Below, one piece after another: positions 34,609-41,586 of a stretch of DNA of 41,586 nucleotides (the first letter of the stretch is position 1; the number at the start of each line of letters is the position of its first letter). The stretch is from Chlamydiia bacterium (GTDB lineage Bacteria; Chlamydiota; Chlamydiia; Chlamydiales; Rhabdochlamydiaceae), in contig JAJPIB010000070.1 in assembly GCA_021324995.1 (NCBI GenBank), positions 1 through 41,586 of the forward strand. The letters are read 5' to 3'. The notes beneath the pieces are model-generated. The model saw nothing but the letters and a program-made list of their open reading frames with translations, did not search any database and was not told the origin of the DNA. A program made the position numbers and the translations under genes.

Positions 34609-34802
34609 AGAGGCAATTGCAAAACTCAAGCGAGTGAAAAATCACCCTTTTAGCACTTCCCGCCACGGCGGCGACTCGCCTACTCATTCGAGTATGTTCT
34701 GGCCGCCGCCGTGCGGACTGGCAAGCAGAGCTTGCCAGTCCTGAAGAGAAGCCGCCAAAATCATCGATTTTTCTCATCGCTGGAGTTCTGCAACTGCCTC
34801 TA
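34606..34802. mobile_element. TA-flanked inverted-repeat element (MITE-like) inserted in the stop codon of gspF, copy 2
   Basis: A 193-bp element (34608-34800) is flanked by TA (34606-34607 and 34801-34802). Its ends are imperfect inverted repeats of about 34 nt: GAGGCAATTGCAAAACTC at the left and, as reverse complement, GAGGCAGTTGCAGAACTC at the right, continuing to AAAAATC on both. The GC-rich centre has further stems: CACGGCGGCG (34664-34673) with CGCCGCCGTG (34704-34713), and a perfect GACTGGCAAGC/GCTTGCCAGTC at 34716-34740. Joining the flanks at TA restores a TAA stop for gspF directly before AGGAGA and the gspG ATG. No transposase is encoded; mobility would need one in trans. Confidence 0.7.
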
Positions 34803-34818
34803 AAAAAAGGAGACCCTT

Positions 34819-35208
34819 ATGGCAACAAAAAAGAAAAAAAGATCTCTCACCCTTCTTGAGATCATGATCGTTATCGTTTTAATCGGACTGATTGGAAGTG
34901 TTATCGGCGTTAACATGAAAGGCAGCCTCGATGAGGGAAAAGCATTTAAAAGCAGACAAGCGTGCGAACAAATCAAGGATATTTTAATGCTCGCCGTTGC
35001 CCAAGGTGCCTCTCTTGAGGAGGTGATTAAAGATCCGCAAAGATATCTCGAGCTCTCAGGCCTTGTAAAAGATGCGGAAAAGTTTTCCCAAGATGGTTGG
35101 AACAAACCTTTTGATATAAAAACAGGCTCTGATGGAGAGATTGAAGTGACTTCGGAAAACCTAAAAGCATATGAAAAAAAAAGAAACGCTAAGTTAAAGT
35201 CCAAATAA
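34819..35208 (+). CDS. gspG: Type II secretion pseudopilin, GspG-like
   Basis: 129 residues with a prepilin-type start: basic leader ATKKKKR followed by S-LTLLEIMIVIVLIGLIG and a hydrophobic helix. E at +5 after the expected cleavage point is present. However, the residue before the cleavage site is Ser, where prepilin peptidase normally needs Gly. The rest is short and helical, with DGWNKPFDI matching the major pseudopilin's 'DPWGnpY' calcium-site region. AGGAG precedes the ATG at 34819. It is 7 nt from the next pseudopilin gene. Confidence 0.8.
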   Translation: MATKKKKRSLTLLEIMIVIVLIGLIGSVIGVNMKGSLDEGKAFKSRQACEQIKDILMLAVAQGASLEEVIKDPQRYLELSGLVKDAEKFSQDGWNKPFDIKTGSDGEIEVTSENLKAYEKKRNAKLKSK

Positions 35209-35214
35209 GCTCTG

Positions 35215-35715
35215 ATGGCAAAAAGACGCACTTTTACCCTACTAGAGATCATGATCGCTCTTGTTATTCTGGGTATCATCGGGTCGATGACTGCTGTTCA
35301 GGTGAAAAAAATGGTGGATGTACATCGCTTTGAATCAGAAGTGGCCTCCCTTTATATTTCTCTTCAGGAGGCCCAGATTCTTTCTGCGACCTATCAAACT
35401 GACCTGGCGCTGGATTTTCGGAAGGTGGGAGGAAGACTCACTTATCAGATCTCTAGCGATGAACCTTTTCCCAAGACGATTTCTCTCTTAAAAGCGACAG
35501 AGCTTTCTCGCGTGGAGGAATGCAAATTCAACGATGCGCGTTCTTCGCAACTGCATTTCGATATCTACTCCGGAGGAAGGATAGAACCTCGGGGAACGTT
35601 GGCTTTTTATCAAGGAGAAAAGGCTTTGTGGATCGATTTACAACGCGGATGTTTAATCAAGTTTTCCCATAAAAAACCAAATTCTGTAAAACAGGAAATT
35701 ATTATGAGGAGTTAG
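35215..35715 (+). CDS. Type II secretion minor pseudopilin, GspH-like
   Basis: 166 residues starting MAKRRT-FTLLEIMIALVILG, a prepilin-type N-terminus with the conserved Glu at +5. The residue before the cleavage point is Thr rather than Gly, the second such deviation in this operon. After the helix comes a beta-rich C-terminal domain as in minor pseudopilins (GspH-type by size). It probably tops the pseudopilus. It lies between the GspG-like gene and ybcL with very short gaps, so it is in the same operon. Confidence 0.7.
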   Translation: MAKRRTFTLLEIMIALVILGIIGSMTAVQVKKMVDVHRFESEVASLYISLQEAQILSATYQTDLALDFRKVGGRLTYQISSDEPFPKTISLLKATELSRVEECKFNDARSSQLHFDIYSGGRIEPRGTLAFYQGEKALWIDLQRGCLIKFSHKKPNSVKQEIIMRS

Positions 35716-35718
35716 AAG

Positions 35719-36177
35719 ATGAAACTGACAAGCCCTGCATTTATTGAAGGAGGAAAGATTCCTTCTAAATTTTCTTGCCAAGGAGAAAATGTCAACCCGG
35801 AGTTACTTTTTAAAGATGTCCCTTCTCGCACAAAAGCCCTTGTCTTAATCGTGGATGATCCCGATGTCCCCGAGTTTGTGCGTAAAGACAGAATGTACGA
35901 TCACTGGGTCATTTATAACATTCCTCCAACGACTATGCATATCCCCGAAAATTCTCCGCCGCTAGGTATACAAGGTAGGAACACAAGCGGCGATCTTGGC
36001 TATACCGGTCCCTGCCCCCCCGATCGAGAACACCGCTACTTTTTTAAACTGTATGCGTTGGACGCAATGCTTTCCCTTGCTGAAGGGGCATCGAAAGCCG
36101 AAGTTGAAAAAGCCATGCAAGGACACATCATTGCCGAAGCCCAACTCATAGGTCGCTATGAAAAGCATCCTGTCTAG
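35719..36177 (+). CDS. ybcL: Phosphatidylethanolamine-binding protein family (YbhB/YbcL)
   Basis: 152 residues, the usual size. Family signatures: SCQGENVNPELLF, LVLIVDDPDVP, DHWVIYNIPP, and GYTGPCPPDREHRYFFKLYALD, which form the anion-binding pocket. The protein resembles the Chlamydia YbcL protein closely. It has no signal peptide, and its role in bacteria is unclear (ligand binding or kinase inhibition has been proposed). ATG follows the pseudopilin stop by 3 nt with GAGGAG upstream, so it is probably translated from the secretion operon, although no link to secretion is known. Confidence 0.9.
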   Translation: MKLTSPAFIEGGKIPSKFSCQGENVNPELLFKDVPSRTKALVLIVDDPDVPEFVRKDRMYDHWVIYNIPPTTMHIPENSPPLGIQGRNTSGDLGYTGPCPPDREHRYFFKLYALDAMLSLAEGASKAEVEKAMQGHIIAEAQLIGRYEKHPV

Positions 36178-36190
36178 TTCTCTGCAAAAG

Positions 36191-36249
36191 TCTTGGTGAT
36201 TTCGAGCGTGAAAGCTCGCTCAATCGACGATTTAAGCGAATCACTAAGA
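36191..36249 (+). terminator. Branched hairpin after ybcL
   Basis: TCTTGGTGATT (36191-36201) pairs with AATCACTAAGA (36239-36249), 10 of 11 as Watson-Crick pairs plus one G-T. Inside are CGAGC-gtgaaa-GCTCG (36203-36218) and a second weaker arm, GCTcAATC with GATTtAAGC, giving a three-way-junction shape. It lies just after the end of the secretion operon and is likely its terminator or 3' end; AT-rich sequence follows to about 36300. The remaining gap to 36367 shows nothing more. Confidence 0.45.
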
Positions 36250-36367
36250 GATTATAAAAAATTATATAATGTCCTATGCCTTGGTATTCTATCAATCTCT
36301 ATTGACAAATAAATAATTTAATCCTTAAGGTGAAGATAAGTGTTAATCTAATCTTTGGAGGTATTAG

Positions 36368-36748
36368 ATGCAAACTGCAATGGGTATTGCTAGTGTTTTT
36401 GGCCCGTTCTTGTTGATTCTTGGTATTTGGATGTTATTTTATCATGCAAACATGATGAAAGTGATTACATCTATTAAGAATACTCCCGGAGTCATGTACT
36501 TGATGGGGGTTATTAATTTATTGATCGGTCTTTCTGTATTAAGTAGCTTTAACGTATGGGTATGGGGACCTACACTTTTAGTCACAATATTCGGTTGGGT
36601 CGTCTTAATTCGCGGTCTTTTGGCGTTCTTTATGCCTCAGTGCTTAGTCACAAAACCAGTAACTGATCATGGATACCTTAGAGTAAAAGGTGTCATTGTT
36701 CTCATTTGGGGCTTCTGCATGTGCTGGTTCGCGTTCTGGATGATGTAA
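36368..36748 (+). CDS. Small integral membrane protein, unknown function
   Basis: 126 residues with about four membrane helices and short loops, including MQTAMGIASVFGPFLLILG at the start and VKGVIVLIWGFCMCWFAFW at the end. No known family was recognised. GGAGGT lies before the ATG. It is followed by a terminator at 36763-36788, so it is a monocistronic unit. Confidence 0.6.
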   Translation: MQTAMGIASVFGPFLLILGIWMLFYHANMMKVITSIKNTPGVMYLMGVINLLIGLSVLSSFNVWVWGPTLLVTIFGWVVLIRGLLAFFMPQCLVTKPVTDHGYLRVKGVIVLIWGFCMCWFAFWMM

Positions 36749-36762
36749 ATCAATTCTGCTCA

Positions 36763-36798
36763 AGGCCTAAGATTTCTTTCTTGGGCCTATTTCTTCTT
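36763..36798 (+). terminator. Intrinsic terminator
   Basis: AGGCCTAAG (36763-36771) and CTTGGGCCT (36780-36788) form a 9-bp stem with one T-G pair and an 8-nt loop, followed by ATTTCTTCTT. Confidence 0.75.
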
Positions 36799-36961
36799 AC
36801 AACGGGGAATTTCCTCGGTCCTTTCCTTTTTTGCCCGGGACGCAAATCGAATTCTCATGAAAATTTAAATTTCGAATTGTTGTTGGTAGTTTTTTCAGAT
36901 CACTTGAGGGATAAGAGAATCTAAAGTATGCTTGGCATAAAACCTTTTTTCGAGGAATTTT

Positions 36962-39598
36962 ATGCGCTTAAAATCCCTATTAGCCATCGCATTGTCCATT
37001 GGATTGACGTTAGGCTGGGCAGTTCCAGAGCCGGTGAAGCCCGTAGCTCCAGGTCTTAAACAGCGTCAGCCCCATTGGCGTCCGAAGATTATTGAAACCT
37101 ATCCTGAGGGCCAACCGCAAAGAGTGCTTTTCTACGAACAAATTGGAAATGCCAATGAAGCCCCTGTGAAACAAATTCTTTTTTACCAAAATGGCCAGAT
37201 CATGACCGAGATGGATTTGACCGTTGTTGAAGAGGATTGCCCTGCGGCAAAAGAATGGAAGTCCAATATCGTACCGCATGGATTAACTCTCTCTTACTTT
37301 CAGAGCGGACAAGTGGAAAAGGCGGCATTTTACGATAGGGGCTTGCCCCACGGCGAAATGAAAATGTTTTACGCCGATGGCAAGCTGCATGGCGAGTGCA
37401 TTTTCAAGCAGGGCGAGCGCCACGGGCCGATGATTACCTATTATGAAGATGGAACAAAATCTGAGGAGGTTGTCTTTGAAGACGGCAAAATCATCGGAGA
37501 GCAGATCAAATACCATCCCAAAGGCAATCGTGCGGCACTCATTCCTTATGAAAATGGGCTTCCTCACGGACCAGCGATGGCATGGTATGAAGGGGGAGCT
37601 TTAAAAGCGAATCTTCGTTATCAAAATGGAGTACTTCACTCCGATGGAAAAAACTCTGCCCTTGTTGTCTATGCGGAAGATCGCTCTATCCAGGAAGTTC
37701 AGGATTTCAATCAAGGTCAGCCCATCGGGACCCATTTGAGATATCACGCGAACGGGAAAGAGGCCTATAAAGTGCATTACAAGAATGGGAAAAAGCATGG
37801 AAAGGAGCAGCTTTTCAGTGCCGAAGGAAAATTGATCGGGGAAGGAGAGTTTAAAGAAGGGATTGCTTTGGGCAAGCACTGGCGCAATGCAGAAAATGGA
37901 ACGGCTGTCTACCTCGCTAATTTTGATAAAGATGGCAAACTTGTGGCTCCTGTCCAAGAGTTCACCGATTCCGGTGTCAAAGTTGCAGAATACAGCTTTA
38001 TCGATGATAAACGTCACGGACTCTTCAAGCAATGGTATGAGGATGGAACTCCCCACATCGAATTTAATTATAGCTTAGGACAATTCGAAGGCGAACAGAA
38101 AGAGTACCATACAAACGGCCAAATTAAGGTAAAAGCTTTCTATCACAATAACGTCAAGCATGGCCTATTCGAAGAGTGGTATGAAAATGGACAAATGGCT
38201 GTTAGCTTCGAGATGGCAAATGGTATCAAAGAAGGCAAGTGCAACGAATGGTACGAGAATGGCCATCCAAAGTGCGAAGAGTTTTACGTGAACGGAAATC
38301 TCGACAAAACGCGTAAAGAATGGCATTCGAACGGAACTCTGCACTATATCGGAGATTTTGCGCTTGGAAAGAAACAAGGTATCCACAAAGAGTTCAACGA
38401 TTCCAATGAACTTGTCGGAGAAGTGCGCTACGAAAGCGACCTGCCTGTTGGAACGGGAAAACTGTGGTATGGAAAAGGCAAGCCTAAAGAAGTTGTCCAG
38501 TTTGAAAATGGAAAAAGGCATGGAAAAAGTGAAGAGTACTATGCCAACGGCCAAATGAAAGTGGTGGCTAACTATAAAGAAGGCAATCTCGATGGAGAGG
38601 TAAAATCCTGGTTTGAAGATGGTTCTCTGTGCTCTGCAAAAACCTTTCGCAATGGTTTACCCATTGGTGAGCACAAAGAGTATTTTTCGAAAGAAGATTT
38701 ACAAAAAGAATCTGGAGATAGCGCTGCGTCTAAAAAGCAACCTCTTCAGCTCTCTCGGCTTTTTGTATTTAATGATCAAGGAGAAATGCATGGAGAGCAG
38801 AAAACTTTTTTCCCTTCAGGTGTGATTCAGACATCCATTTTCTACAACGCAGGTGAGCTCCATGGAGTGAAGGCAATGTGGGATCAAGATGGCACATTGC
38901 TCGAGGAAGCAGTCTACGTTCAGGGAAAGCTCAATGGACGATTCTTTGAAAAAGCGCGCGACGGTAAAGAGGTCATCTACCACTATAAGGACAATCTTCG
39001 AGAAGGCATTCATGAAGTGTATTATCCTTCCCATGAGTACTTTGGCAAAGTGAAAGCTCTTGAGGTCAACTTTGTCAATGACCTCGCCGAAGGTGAGGCC
39101 GTTGAGTATAACGAATCGGGAGCCAAGATTGCAGTAACACCTTATGTCAAAGGAGCTAAGGAAGGAACTGCGCATGTGTTCGGTCCTAAAGGACAGCTCC
39201 TGATGGAGATCGCATTCCGTGCGGATAAAAAACACGGTCCGTCCATCCAGTATTTTCCCAACGGAAAAGTTTTTGTCGAAGGCCACTTTGTCGAGGACCA
39301 GAAAGAGGGAGATGAAAAGACGTATTTTGAAAGCGGCAAAATCGCCAAAAATATTCCTTATAAAAATGGAAAAATCCATGGCCTTTATAAGGAGTGGAAT
39401 GACCAAGGAATCCTCACCTTTGAAGGGGAATATAAAGAAGGCAAGCGACACGGCAAGTTCAATAAATACTATGAGAATGGCAAACCCTATTTACTGCAAA
39501 GCTTCTTGGATGACCAATTACATGGCGTAAAAAAGAGCTATGATAAAAGTGGCGCGCTGACAGAATCTAAGTTTGATAAAGGTAAAAAGCTCTCCTGA
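36962..39598 (+). CDS. Large exported MORN-type (YwqK-like) repeat protein
   Basis: 878 residues: signal peptide (1-20, ending GWAVPEP), a Pro-rich stretch, then about 30 tandem copies of a 22-24-residue MORN_2-type repeat. The typical unit reads 'xxYxxGxxHGxxxxWYExGxxxxexxYxxG', for example HGLFEEWYENGQ and HGKSEEYYANGQ. Such repeats form long beta-rich sheets or solenoids and mediate binding to lipid or protein surfaces. GAGGA precedes the ATG. The size, export signal and repeats suggest a surface or secreted adhesin/effector; this is inference. A strong terminator follows at 39606-39635. No enzymatic domain was recognised. Confidence 0.8.
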   Translation: MRLKSLLAIALSIGLTLGWAVPEPVKPVAPGLKQRQPHWRPKIIETYPEGQPQRVLFYEQIGNANEAPVKQILFYQNGQIMTEMDLTVVEEDCPAAKEWKSNIVPHGLTLSYFQSGQVEKAAFYDRGLPHGEMKMFYADGKLHGECIFKQGERHGPMITYYEDGTKSEEVVFEDGKIIGEQIKYHPKGNRAALIPYENGLPHGPAMAWYEGGALKANLRYQNGVLHSDGKNSALVVYAEDRSIQEVQDFNQGQPIGTHLRYHANGKEAYKVHYKNGKKHGKEQLFSAEGKLIGEGEFKEGIALGKHWRNAENGTAVYLANFDKDGKLVAPVQEFTDSGVKVAEYSFIDDKRHGLFKQWYEDGTPHIEFNYSLGQFEGEQKEYHTNGQIKVKAFYHNNVKHGLFEEWYENGQMAVSFEMANGIKEGKCNEWYENGHPKCEEFYVNGNLDKTRKEWHSNGTLHYIGDFALGKKQGIHKEFNDSNELVGEVRYESDLPVGTGKLWYGKGKPKEVVQFENGKRHGKSEEYYANGQMKVVANYKEGNLDGEVKSWFEDGSLCSAKTFRNGLPIGEHKEYFSKEDLQKESGDSAASKKQPLQLSRLFVFNDQGEMHGEQKTFFPSGVIQTSIFYNAGELHGVKAMWDQDGTLLEEAVYVQGKLNGRFFEKARDGKEVIYHYKDNLREGIHEVYYPSHEYFGKVKALEVNFVNDLAEGEAVEYNESGAKIAVTPYVKGAKEGTAHVFGPKGQLLMEIAFRADKKHGPSIQYFPNGKVFVEGHFVEDQKEGDEKTYFESGKIAKNIPYKNGKIHGLYKEWNDQGILTFEGEYKEGKRHGKFNKYYENGKPYLLQSFLDDQLHGVKKSYDKSGALTESKFDKGKKLS

Positions 39599-39605
39599 GA
39601 ATTTT

Positions 39606-39645
39606 TGTGTTCCGAGGAGCAATCCTCGGAACACATGCTTTTACT
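39606..39645. terminator. Bidirectional terminator with GCAA tetraloop
   Basis: A perfect 13-bp stem, TGTGTTCCGAGGA (39606-39618) with TCCTCGGAACACA (39623-39635), closes a GCAA (GNRA) tetraloop; TGCTTTTACT follows on the plus strand. It ends the MORN gene and faces the convergent DoxX gene. Confidence 0.85.
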
Positions 39646-40039
39646 TCAGGAAGCGCGGGTGTTTATCCAGGCTTAAGGGACCAGAACCAAAGTGGCTAAT
39701 CATAACAGCAGCTCCTAAAAGCGCTATGTTTTTCCAGAAGCAATATTGGTGCATCATCAAAGCAAAAGTATTTTCTGCATTCCAATAGTTGTGCATAAGA
39801 AAAGTCGTGGGTAGCAGGAAGATCACCAATAACCATGCCCCTTTTTTTGCTTTGTATCCTAGTAAAAGACTCAAGCCACCTAATAAAGCGATAATCCCGG
39901 AAAGGGGTACAAAAAATTGGGCCATTCCAATTCCTGCTTCTTGAGCGCGCAAGATAGTCGCATGAGAAAAGTGCTCGAACGATTTAATTATAAAGATGGT
40001 AGAAAATAGAACTCTTCCGAGTAAAAAAATGTAGTTCAA
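39641..40039 (-). CDS. DoxX-family membrane protein
   Basis: 132 residues with four membrane helices. The family pattern is visible: N-terminal LGRVLFSTIFIIKSFEHF, and the second helix region PLSGIIALLGGLSLLLGYKAKKGAWLLVIFLLP. DoxX proteins are membrane partners of redox enzymes in several bacteria, with ill-defined function. The start is TTG 40039; GAGG 7 nt upstream supports it. It is convergent with the MORN gene, with the terminator between, and is separated from the DUF687-like gene by an inverted-repeat element. Confidence 0.75.
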   Translation of the reverse strand: MNYIFLLGRVLFSTIFIIKSFEHFSHATILRAQEAGIGMAQFFVPLSGIIALLGGLSLLLGYKAKKGAWLLVIFLLPTTFLMHNYWNAENTFALMMHQYCFWKNIALLGAAVMISHFGSGPLSLDKHPRFLK

Positions 40040-40099
40040 AACTAGCCTCGCAATTTTTGGTATTTCTTTTTATTTAGCTAATTCAGATTTTTAGGGCAC

Positions 40100-40271
40100 T
40101 AGAAACCTGAGTTCTGGGTTGGTTTTATGGAGGCTTACTGCATTTTTCGGCCAAATATCGCACATTTTGGCACGTCCATAAATGCTTTCAGCTATTGAAC
40201 GTGACAAAGTGTGCGAAATTTGTCTCGAAATCTACAGCAATTCTCCATAAAACCACCCAAAACTCGGGTTA
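40100..40271. mobile_element. TA-flanked inverted-repeat element (MITE-like), copy 3, at the end of the DUF687-like gene
   Basis: About 168 bp (40102-40269) between TA at 40100-40101 and TA at 40270-40271. The two arms, each about 80 nt, are imperfect inverted repeats: left GAGTTCTGGGTTGG and GGTTTTATGGAG; right, as reverse complement, GAGTTTTGGGTGG and GGTTTTATGGAG, with further shared parts such as TCGCACA-TTTG-CACGT. Its sequence is unrelated to copies 1 and 2. The stop codon TAA of the minus-strand DUF687-like gene (40271-40269) is formed at its right edge. No protein is encoded. Mobility is inferred from structure only. Confidence 0.65.
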
Positions 40272-41468
40272 GAAAATTTTATTGGTGCGAATGTAACAAT
40301 CGATTAGGCCCACCAATTTTTCTCTATAGCTAGAACCATGCATATCATGAGTGTCATAGGTGTCTTCATGCTGATGAAGTTTTACAACGGCCTCTGTATC
40401 GAGAAGTTCTCGGTTAGCTGCCATTTTAACAACGGGATCTGCTTCGATCACAAGGTTAATGACTTGATTAGCATGGGATGGGGGGATAAGACATGCAGGG
40501 GCGATGGTAATCACAACAATTTTTTGCTGGAGCGAAGAAGGCAGCTCATTGAGAGCATTGTAGACTTCAATGGCGCCTCTGCTGTGGCAAATTTGGAGAT
40601 GTACTGAATCACTCCTTTCAAAAAAGTCGAGCCATTGCTCTAGGAGATGCACAACCGGTGGAGTAATTACTCCTCCCTGGCCGAGAACAGCGGAAGCAGT
40701 GTCGACAGATAAATTGACAGTAGCACTATAAGTACAGTGGAGATTAAAACCTTGGGCACATGCATCTGAAAGGCGAAGTGCGTGTTTGAACGCATGCTCT
40801 TTAGAATTGTACATCCCATTATGAAATCCGATTTGCCCTCGGTTAAGTTCCCTTCGATTGAGGTGAAAAAAATGGGAGGGAATTTTTAGGTCTTTTTCTA
40901 AATCGACGCAGACTTTGATTTCTTTTCCAGGAATATCTAAATTTTGTGTACGGTGCAGCGCACAAATTAATTTTTTCAGATCAGTCGTCGCATTGTGTTC
41001 TCCCCATCGCAAATCACGCGTTTCGGGTTGCCCTGACATCCGATAAATTGTTCCATAGACAGCATATTTTTTTTCGAGTGGAAGTTCCTGAAGTCTTTTG
41101 ACTGCGACAGCATGAATCGCCTGGATCAAACGAGGAAGGTTTTCAAATGCACGCTCTTCGCCCCATTTTTCCCCTTTCTTGACAGGATCTGTAGCCAAAT
41201 CCCAGACGTGGTAAAAAACAGCGTTGCGCAGCTTTTCAGGAACACGATTCAAGGTTTCTCGCAACCGTGCAGGTTGTTGGGTATTTTCCACCAAATGGCA
41301 AAGTGTATGCAGTGGATGAGGTTCAAAGGAAACCTGCTTAGTTTCAAAAGGTAAAACAAGGGGAGCAGCAACTGCGGAAAAGCGTGCCAGCGTCTGCTGG
41401 GCGCTCGGGCTCAAATTTGCAGCTTGAATGGCCGCATTTAATAGTGCGTCGCGAAGATTAACAGCCAT
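40269..41468 (-). CDS. DUF687-like protein with hydrolase-type CHSRG motif
   Basis: 399 residues from ATG 41468; a start at 41537 would add 23 basic residues, but neither has a good Shine-Dalgarno sequence, so the N-terminus is uncertain. The core resembles DUF687, a family described mainly from chlamydiae: NGMYNSKEHAFKHALRLSD, GFNLHCTYSAT and LQICHSRGAIEVYNAL, followed by IVVITIAPACLIPP. The CHSRG stretch stands where alpha/beta hydrolases have the nucleophile elbow G-x-S-x-G, so a serine-hydrolase-like fold is possible. No signal peptide is seen. Function is unknown; effector-like roles have been suspected for related proteins. Its stop lies at the edge of the element 40100-40271. Confidence 0.6.
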   Translation of the reverse strand: MAVNLRDALLNAAIQAANLSPSAQQTLARFSAVAAPLVLPFETKQVSFEPHPLHTLCHLVENTQQPARLRETLNRVPEKLRNAVFYHVWDLATDPVKKGEKWGEERAFENLPRLIQAIHAVAVKRLQELPLEKKYAVYGTIYRMSGQPETRDLRWGEHNATTDLKKLICALHRTQNLDIPGKEIKVCVDLEKDLKIPSHFFHLNRRELNRGQIGFHNGMYNSKEHAFKHALRLSDACAQGFNLHCTYSATVNLSVDTASAVLGQGGVITPPVVHLLEQWLDFFERSDSVHLQICHSRGAIEVYNALNELPSSLQQKIVVITIAPACLIPPSHANQVINLVIEADPVVKMAANRELLDTEAVVKLHQHEDTYDTHDMHGSSYREKLVGLIDCYIRTNKIF

Positions 41469-41530
41469 GGGAATATACCGGTTCCGTTTCAATCGACTAT
41501 GGAATTTCGATTTTAACAAACCCCTTTTCC

Positions 41531-41582
41531 GATCCATCAAACAGGGTCTTATTGCTCGAATAATGCCCCTGTTTGATGGATC
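41531..41582. repeat. Long palindrome near the right edge
   Basis: GATCCATCAAACAGGG (41531-41546) is a perfect inverted repeat of CCCTGTTTGATGGATC (41567-41582), and the 20-nt loop has its own TTATT-gctcg-AATAA stem. It overlaps the possible upstream start (41537) of the DUF687-like gene. No U-run follows on either strand, so it is not a typical terminator. Confidence 0.6.
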
Positions 41583-41586
41583 AAAA

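Noticed and set aside
38816-39451. 211-codon open frame on the minus strand inside the MORN gene
   Set aside because: It is an antisense frame kept open by the biased codons of the repeats; it has no start signal and no recognisable protein.
37280-39590. Regularly spaced similar segments that could suggest a CRISPR-like or tandem DNA repeat
   Set aside because: The similarity is at protein level (MORN-type repeats) within one long open frame; the DNA units differ and there are no unique spacers.

Overview
The window comes from a member of the Chlamydiales, most likely one of the amoeba- or animal-associated 'environmental' lineages rather than Chlamydia proper. The main support is the sigma-66-type RpoD with the characteristic chlamydial N-terminal half, a type II secretion operon in chlamydial style, a chlamydial-type YbcL/PEBP protein and a DUF687-like protein. 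Genes such as arginase, CoiA, a bicupin, DUF3309/DUF3185-like small membrane proteins, a Cu(+) ATPase and CDP-glycerol-transferase-like enzymes fit a larger, less reduced genome. Family names rest on reading motifs in the translated sequence; no database search was possible.

Layout. 1-1220: start of a possible IS630-type transposase leaving the left edge, a long hairpin element flanked by TA, and arginase on the minus strand. 1438-4695: a tight operon for an exported endonuclease/exonuclease/phosphatase (EEP)-like protein and two bilobed retropepsin-like proteins. 4772-10593: housekeeping block with rpsT (and a leader with two competing hairpins), a small membrane protein, coiA, rpoD and a DinG-type helicase. 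10590-14320: a second copy of the EEP-like plus retropepsin-like pair (minus strand), divergent from a secreted caspase-fold peptidase. 14340-18609: tRNA-Ala, aromatic/aspartate aminotransferase, MreC, a membrane-anchored protein and a bicupin. 18682-19467: three small membrane proteins. 19473-22184: two tandem CDP-glycerol-transferase-like paralogues and a FlgN-like coiled-coil protein. 22362-27929: mutY, a GT4 glycosyltransferase, copA and two membrane proteins. 28114-36177: type II secretion operon (GspC-like, D, E, F, two pseudopilins) ending with ybcL. 36368-41586: a membrane protein, a large exported MORN-type repeat protein, DoxX and a DUF687-like protein.

How the genes work together. 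The type II secretion genes are packed with overlaps or very short gaps and form one operon. The only large gap, between gspF and gspG, is filled exactly by a 193-bp inverted-repeat element flanked by TA. Many other products carry signal peptides or membrane anchors (EEP-like, retropepsin-like, caspase-like and MORN proteins), so the window is rich in possible cell-envelope or host-interaction factors.

The strongest candidate for an undescribed system is the conserved gene pair 'exported EEP-like protein followed by bilobed aspartic-protease-like protein', found twice on opposite strands about 6 kb apart. One copy has an extra pseudoprotease and the other sits next to a caspase-like peptidase. 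A second theme is three unrelated TA-flanked hairpin elements, two of which sit exactly on the stop codon of a gene.
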